This document shows, in pieces, positions 38,453 through 42,215 of a stretch of 42,215 bases of DNA; within the stretch, counting starts at the first letter, position 1, and each line of letters opens with the position of its first letter. A program made the position numbers and the translations under genes. The notes beneath the pieces are model-generated. The model was not told the origin of the DNA. It searched no databases and was given only the letters and a program-made list of their open reading frames with translations. This DNA is from a virus: the IMG/VR virus record IMGVR_UViG_3300046321_000023, positions 1-42,215 of that record. The stretch is one strand, 5' to 3'.

Positions 38453-38947
38453 CTAACCCTCTTCATAATACTGTTTAAGGTTGCTTAAATAAGCTCCTTG
38501 GATGGTTGACTCAGCTTTTCCTCTAATGTCGTCAAGGATTTCAAGCTCTTCGTAGGCAGGGCCTGTTGCACCTATAGTGAAGGTGTCTCCGATTTTATAG
38601 TTAGCCTGAGCTTTATAATCCACGTTGCCTAACATAGTAGGGACATCGTAAATAACTGGATTGAACTCTAAAGTACCTTCGGTATAAGTCCACGCACCTT
38701 TATGGAAACCTTCGGTAGCTTCAATACCGTAACCACCCTCTGAGCGAGATTTAGCTCGTTTCTTGTAATACTCCACGTACTTAGCAGTATTACCCCCTTC
38801 AGAGATATGCCCCTTACGAGTAGCTCGGCTAGCTGCTTCGGCTACATCCTGTGCAAACCCCACAACCATGTGTTTGAGTTTTCTTTCAACTTCTGCTTTG
38901 TACTCAACTAAGGATTTTTCTAATTCATCTGTGTTAGCTGAGAGCAT
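38453..38947 (-). CDS. Tail completion/neck protein, HK97 gp10-like
   Basis: A 164-residue protein in the place and style of HK97 gp10-like proteins: a helical N-terminus (EYKAEVERKLKHMVVGFAQD) followed by a charged region with TRKGHISEGGNTAKY, a beta-rich YKIGDTFTIGATGPAYEELE segment and a terminal helix. The 'N/GxAYA-like' ending ATGPAYEELE is typical of this family. It lies between head closure and tail terminator genes. Confidence 0.75.
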   Translation of the reverse strand: MLSANTDELEKSLVEYKAEVERKLKHMVVGFAQDVAEAASRATRKGHISEGGNTAKYVEYYKKRAKSRSEGGYGIEATEGFHKGAWTYTEGTLEFNPVIYDVPTMLGNVDYKAQANYKIGDTFTIGATGPAYEELEILDDIRGKAESTIQGAYLSNLKQYYEEG

Positions 38948-38950
38948 AGT

Positions 38951-39310
38951 TTAATTCCTTGAAGCGATTACCTTGTAAAGCACCACTTGATTGTGAGCCA
39001 TGTGTGAGGTGTAAGAGTCCACGACATATACTTCATTGTCCCAAAGAATCTTATCTTTTACAGAAGGAACAAAAGCTAGTGAATCATTAGCAAGATAGAA
39101 AGTTCCAGCGTCTTTGCCTATTAAATTAGGGAAGTTGTACTGACTGGATTTAATATGCTGCTTGTATGTCCAAACTGTATAGGGTGTCTCAGTATTAGTA
39201 ACTGAACCTGTCTCTACGTTGTATACACCAGTTTGTACTTTTGTGTACGTGCATTGAGCACCGTTACGTTTGATTGCGTCAATAGAGGCTAGGAGAAAGC
39301 GGTTAGCCAT
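38951..39310 (-). CDS. Head closure/head-tail joining protein
   Basis: A 119-residue beta-rich protein in the head-closure (stopper) position of the connector gene set. The N-terminal helix RFLLASIDAIKRNGAQCTYT and the later KDKILWDNEVYVVDSY strand pair (typical 'D.i..g..y.V...') fit the family. It stops four bases before the gp10-like start. The family assignment rests on shape and order. Confidence 0.65.
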   Translation of the reverse strand: MANRFLLASIDAIKRNGAQCTYTKVQTGVYNVETGSVTNTETPYTVWTYKQHIKSSQYNFPNLIGKDAGTFYLANDSLAFVPSVKDKILWDNEVYVVDSYTSHMAHNQVVLYKVIASRN

Positions 39311-39724
39311 TTAAACTCCAAATACCGATACTGATGTATCTTCAGCTAAAGGGGTTGTTACGTTGTTGTTATCAAGTGCATCACTGTTAGCTTGCATATC
39401 ACTAATACTAATGCCACCAGCATATCCATTTACACTGTTATAGACAGGGTTAAGTTGTGGGTTACGGATGAACATTTCTAGGGATGCTCTGTACTCTGCT
39501 GCAGCTTTTGCACCGCCGGTAACGGAGAATATATCTACAGTTTCGTTTGCTGACCACATGGACAATTGCAGAAGAATCACACGAGCTACTTCTAATGATG
39601 CACGATTGACATTTTGGTTATTACGGTCAAGGAAAAATTGAATTTCTTCGTCTGTGGTAAAGTAAAAACCTAAAGCTGTATCTTGAGTAAGTAGACGTAC
39701 TTGCTGGATGAGACTAAGAGCCAT
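39311..39724 (-). CDS. Head-tail adaptor protein
   Basis: Start set at ATG 39724 (MALSLIQQVRLLTQD), seven bases after AAGGA; a GTG two codons earlier is too close to that site. The 137-residue helical protein (YFTTDEEIQFFLDRNNQNVN; SLEVARVILLQLSMWS) resembles HK97 gp6/lambda-type head-tail adaptors that bind below the portal. It is the first connector gene after the capsid block, separated by an HNH gene. Confidence 0.7.
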   Translation of the reverse strand: MALSLIQQVRLLTQDTALGFYFTTDEEIQFFLDRNNQNVNRASLEVARVILLQLSMWSANETVDIFSVTGGAKAAAEYRASLEMFIRNPQLNPVYNSVNGYAGGISISDMQANSDALDNNNVTTPLAEDTSVSVFGV

Positions 39725-39739
39725 TGGCACTTCCTTCTG

Positions 39740-40306
39740 TTAAATTATATCTTGTTTTGAGGATGTCGTAGACTTCGTGTATTCTGCTAAAGCCTGACTG
39801 TGTTCAAAAGAGAACTCACCGTAGAACTCTTTGACCCATTCCAATCTGGCAACGATAGCCTCATCTTTTGTATTAAATCGCTTACGAAGAGGGCACTTTA
39901 CATCTACACTTATATGCGCTACCCACTTATTACGTGCTTTGTCAAAATGCACGCCTATAGTGCCACTTGTGTTTTTCCCAGAAGCAATCTTATTCGTGTT
40001 ATTAGACCTACGAGAACACTCACGTAAGTTAGATATCATATTGTTCAGACGATTACCATCGATGTGGTCGATATCCTCAATTGGAAATCTTCCATGCACA
40101 TGTAGCCAAACTAAGCGATGGGCGTAATTCAACTCACCTGCAAAGTTAATACGCCAGTAACCACTGCTATGTAAAGTACCTGCAACACCTCCAGCCCTGC
40201 ATCCTCCACGACATTGTTTCCAAGTTAAGTTCCCCGTTTCAGGGTTGTAATCTAATGCATCTCTTACTTGTTTTCGAGTTAGCTCAGGTGAATTTATTTT
40301 CGACAT
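39740..40306 (-). CDS. Freestanding HNH homing endonuclease
   Basis: A 188-residue HNH_3 endonuclease of the 'NPETG' subgroup (ALDYNPETGNLTWKQ). The core is YAHRLVWLHVHGRFPIEDID then HIDGNRLNNMISNLREC. The AP2-like part (TSGTIGVHFDKARNKWVAHI) and a Ser/Thr-rich tail follow. AGAGGAT precedes the ATG. It lies between the capsid and adaptor genes, after a promoter and a structured leader. Confidence 0.9.
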   Translation of the reverse strand: MSKINSPELTRKQVRDALDYNPETGNLTWKQCRGGCRAGGVAGTLHSSGYWRINFAGELNYAHRLVWLHVHGRFPIEDIDHIDGNRLNNMISNLRECSRRSNNTNKIASGKNTSGTIGVHFDKARNKWVAHISVDVKCPLRKRFNTKDEAIVARLEWVKEFYGEFSFEHSQALAEYTKSTTSSKQDII

Positions 40307-40331
40307 TTTATCCTCTTTGATAATTATAGGT

Positions 40332-40406
40332 CAAGGCTATCTGCGAAAGAGCACAGAAGAGGCTTACAGACCTCGTTTACCTTGTTAATACTTGACTGTA
40401 ATCAAG
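40332..40406 (-). other. Structured leader RNA before HNH gene
   Basis: After the promoter the leader can fold CTTGA/TCAAG (40406-40391), then a three-way junction closed by CAAGG/CCTTG (40384-40380 with 40336-40332) enclosing GAGG/CCTC and CTGTG/CGCAG stems. It ends 26 bases before the HNH ATG. The pattern parallels the leaders of the two other HNH genes in the structural region. Confidence 0.4.
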
Positions 40407-40422
40407 CTGTAAGTGAAACTAC

Positions 40423-40451
40423 ATTGTAACACATTTTATTACAAATTGCGA
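40423..40451 (-). promoter_or_regulatory. Putative promoter of the connector operon
   Basis: On the minus strand TGTTACAAT (extended -10, TACAAT at 40428-40423) with TCGCAA 17 bases upstream (40451-40446). The -35 is poor. It lies between the capsid terminator and the HNH gene. Confidence 0.48.
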
Positions 40452-40452
40452 T

Positions 40453-40504
40453 TTCTCTTAAAATATCTCACTAAATACTTTAAGAGAAAACCCTCCGAAG
40501 AGGG
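40453..40504 (-). terminator. Tandem terminator after the major capsid gene
   Basis: On the minus strand CCCTC-TTCG-GAGGG followed by TTTTCTC is a textbook UUCG-loop terminator (40504-40487). A second 10-base inverted repeat, TTCTCTTAAA/TTTAAGAGAA (40488-40453), overlaps its T-run. The 217-base gap 40307-40523 holds these, the promoter and the leader, and no gene. Confidence 0.88.
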
Positions 40505-40523
40505 TAGTCCTGTTTATCTACTG

Positions 40524-41546
40524 TTACGTAGAAGAGAATCCACGCGCAACAAAGTTGGGGCGCTTTAAAAGTGATAACATATTGACTTCACTTTCCAATG
40601 TGATTTCAGTGCCACGAGGGTCACGGAACTGCCACAAGTACATCGGTTGAGCGATAGTGTTAACCAATCCAAAGCGGTTTGCTGGGCCGTATACTGTGAC
40701 AAAGCTATCATCATCCGACTCAGCAACGAAGTACGCATCACCTGCTGGAATTAATGCTTGACCTGCGAGTACAGTAGGTACTTCCACAAAGTTAATATTT
40801 GCAAAAGTGAAACGACGATACAGACCCATACCACCTGCGCGGTTACGCAGAATAGATTGACCTTCTGTAGCACTGTAGTACGTGTAAGCTGCCTGTACAC
40901 GGCTATGGTTAATCAACTTACCAAAGAAAGCAGGTGAGCAATATGCAGTTACTGAGTTGATGATTACACCATCAGTTGCCGAGTCTTGAAAACCACGGAT
41001 AACTGCTTCGCATTTAGCAACAATGTCTGTGATAGTTGTAGCCCAGACAAAATCAACTTCATTACGAGTGAAGCCGAAGTCAGTGTAATAGTTAGCCACC
41101 ACTGTACCATTAGGTGCGTAAGCTGCGCCTGTGGTGATAGTCTGAAAACGTGCAATTTCTTTGGTTACATCGAAACTCTTACGAATCTTAGTCATCTTAC
41201 GCAGAAGAGCTTGAGCTTCAGTATCGGCTTGCGATAAGTCACCATAGGCGCTCTTACCAGCAATATCATCAGGATACAAGGCATCCATCAATGGATGGTG
41301 TGTCAAAGAGTAGCTATGAATCTTGCGAACATCGTTGGATGTAGTCTGTGGTTTTGTACCACGAACTTGGTCTTTAACGATTGCAATAGAGCCCTTTGTC
41401 TCTTGAAATGTCACAACATTCTGTGACAAGAACTCATCCTTAAACAAACCAGAATCGCCTAGCAAAGTCCAAGTTTGTGGGAGGGTGTTCAGTTCACGAG
41501 TACTGTCTACAACTTCAAAGTTATTTGTAAAACTACGAACGGTCAT
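40524..41546 (-). CDS. Major capsid protein (lambda gpE-like)
   Basis: A 340-residue HK97-fold capsid protein of the phage capsid E family. Seen are the N-terminal arm, the 'F....V.F......' opening (LLSQNVVTF region), the long E-loop-like segment KGSIAIVKDQVRG, and the family C-terminus (FRDPRGTEITLESEVNMLSL then LKRPN). It follows the gpD-like decoration gene as in lambda and ends at a tandem terminator, consistent with high expression. ATG after AGAGAG. Confidence 0.88.
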   Translation of the reverse strand: MTVRSFTNNFEVVDSTRELNTLPQTWTLLGDSGLFKDEFLSQNVVTFQETKGSIAIVKDQVRGTKPQTTSNDVRKIHSYSLTHHPLMDALYPDDIAGKSAYGDLSQADTEAQALLRKMTKIRKSFDVTKEIARFQTITTGAAYAPNGTVVANYYTDFGFTRNEVDFVWATTITDIVAKCEAVIRGFQDSATDGVIINSVTAYCSPAFFGKLINHSRVQAAYTYYSATEGQSILRNRAGGMGLYRRFTFANINFVEVPTVLAGQALIPAGDAYFVAESDDDSFVTVYGPANRFGLVNTIAQPMYLWQFRDPRGTEITLESEVNMLSLLKRPNFVARGFSST

Positions 41547-41564
41547 TTTATTCTCTCTTCTTTA

Positions 41565-41960
41565 TTAAATAGTTGTCAGGACTTGAATGCCAATATCTTC
41601 GAGTGAAGCGTAGACAACATCTTTTTCAGCGTCCAAGTCGTAGGTTGCATCTAGCACCAAACCTGTCTTAGACACAGATGCAGGGCCACGAGTCAAAGCA
41701 ACAACTTTAGTATCTGTAGCACCCAAGATGGTGATTGGAGTAATCACAATAGCAGCGGCAACCGCTGAACCATCTACAGCAGTTTGAACTGCACGTTTGT
41801 ATTTACCTGTAGCAGTGACCTTGCCGAGCACTGTACCAACTGCCAATGTACCAGCGGTATCATTAACGGTCACACCAGTACGGCAATATGCCAAATCAGC
41901 CCAGAGTTCTTGTTTAATCACGTTACCTTTAACGTGTGTTTCAGTAGCAATAACAGCCAT
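41565..41960 (-). CDS. Head decoration protein (lambda gpD-like)
   Basis: A 131-residue decoration protein. It has the gpD pattern: a short N-terminal arm, beta-rich VTVNDTAGTLAVGTVLG then a VTATGKYKR loop (usual 'G.v.a...y...'), ALTRGPASVSKTGL and a C-terminal QVLTTI strand. Such trimers cap the capsid three-fold axes and stabilise the packed head. AAGGA precedes the ATG, 18 bases upstream of the major capsid protein. Confidence 0.85.
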   Translation of the reverse strand: MAVIATETHVKGNVIKQELWADLAYCRTGVTVNDTAGTLAVGTVLGKVTATGKYKRAVQTAVDGSAVAAAIVITPITILGATDTKVVALTRGPASVSKTGLVLDATYDLDAEKDVVYASLEDIGIQVLTTI

Positions 41961-41984
41961 TTTGAATTTTCCTTATTTATTAAA

Positions 41985-42215
41985 TTACTTAGCAGACTTA
42001 GCTTTTTCAGCAGCAGCTTTAACTGCTTTCATCAAAGGTGTTTCTTCTGTTTTTGTTGCTTCTTCAGAACTAAAACCTTGTTCTTTAAACAAGGCAGAAT
42101 CTTTCTGCACTACCATCAAGCCTTCAAGAGCCTTAACAACTTCTTGGAACACTTCTTCTGATTCAACATTAGCAAGACCTTTTACCAAGGCTTCAACTTT
42201 TGCATCGTCTTTCAC
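41985..42215 (-). CDS. C-terminal fragment of probable scaffold or prohead protease
   Basis: The frame is open to the window edge, so at least 76 residues of the C-terminus are seen and the start lies outside; a GTG at the edge is not evidence of a start. The fragment is helical, charged and Ala/Glu/Lys-rich (SEEVFQEVVKALEGLMVVQK; MKAVKAAAEKAKSAK), as in capsid scaffold domains that follow a prohead protease. It lies just upstream of the decoration gene, the usual place. Confidence 0.6.
   Translation of the reverse strand: MKDDAKVEALVKGLANVESEEVFQEVVKALEGLMVVQKDSALFKEQGFSSEEATKTEETPLMKAVKAAAEKAKSAK

Noticed and set aside
1-42215. CRISPR array, insertion sequence or attachment site
   Set aside because: No regularly spaced repeats, no transposase and no integrase were found on either strand.

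Overview
This window is a 42-kb segment of a tailed double-stranded DNA phage (Caudoviricetes) with siphovirus morphology. Every gene I can support lies on the minus strand, so the phage map reads from base 42215 down to base 1. The tape-measure protein is very long (1870 aa), the head has a lambda-like capsid plus decoration pair, and lysis uses a SAR-type lysozyme with an overlapping Rz/Rz1 spanin pair. Together these point to a long-tailed siphovirus of a Gram-negative host. No integrase or repressor is seen, and replication is self-encoded, so a virulent lifestyle is likely. The DNA is AT-rich. Start codons include an unusual number of TTG.

Layout in transcription order. 42215-40524: end of a probable scaffold or protease gene, decoration protein, major capsid protein, then a strong terminator. 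40451-36070: a promoter, a structured leader, an HNH gene, four head-tail connector and tail-completion genes, a second HNH gene, and the tail tube protein, ended by a terminator. 35979-24099: a perfect-consensus promoter, the tail assembly chaperones G and G-T (joined by an apparent +1 ribosomal frameshift), a third HNH gene, the tape measure, and distal tail, fibre and receptor-binding genes. 24102-21961: the lysis cassette (papain-like amidase, three small holin-like membrane proteins, SAR lysozyme, Rz with embedded Rz1), ended by a terminator. 21893-8639: the replication operon (small early genes, T7-like primase-helicase, HNH gene, T7-like family A DNA polymerase, a putative SSB, an HNH gene, 5'-3' exonuclease, endonuclease VII-like resolvase, and a metallophosphoesterase carrying an intein). 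8572-1: nucleotide metabolism and accessory genes (MazG-like and dATP/dGTP diphosphohydrolases, ThyX, a GIY-YIG-like/HNH fusion, class II B12-dependent ribonucleotide reductase, a thioredoxin-fold protein, dCMP deaminase, SprT-like protease and small unknowns).

The enzymes form a coherent dNTP and replication programme. Class II RNR, dCMP deaminase and ThyX would make dTMP precursors, two pyrophosphohydrolases would trim nucleotide pools, and a T7-type replisome would use them. Transcription appears to be driven by host sigma70-like promoters, several with an extended TGn -10, each near a terminator. No phage RNA polymerase is visible here.

The most notable content is the density of mobile endonucleases (six HNH-family genes and one LAGLIDADG intein), the +1 frameshift in the tail chaperone, structured RNA leaders ahead of several HNH genes, and two small genes of 58 and 45 codons that are easily overlooked.
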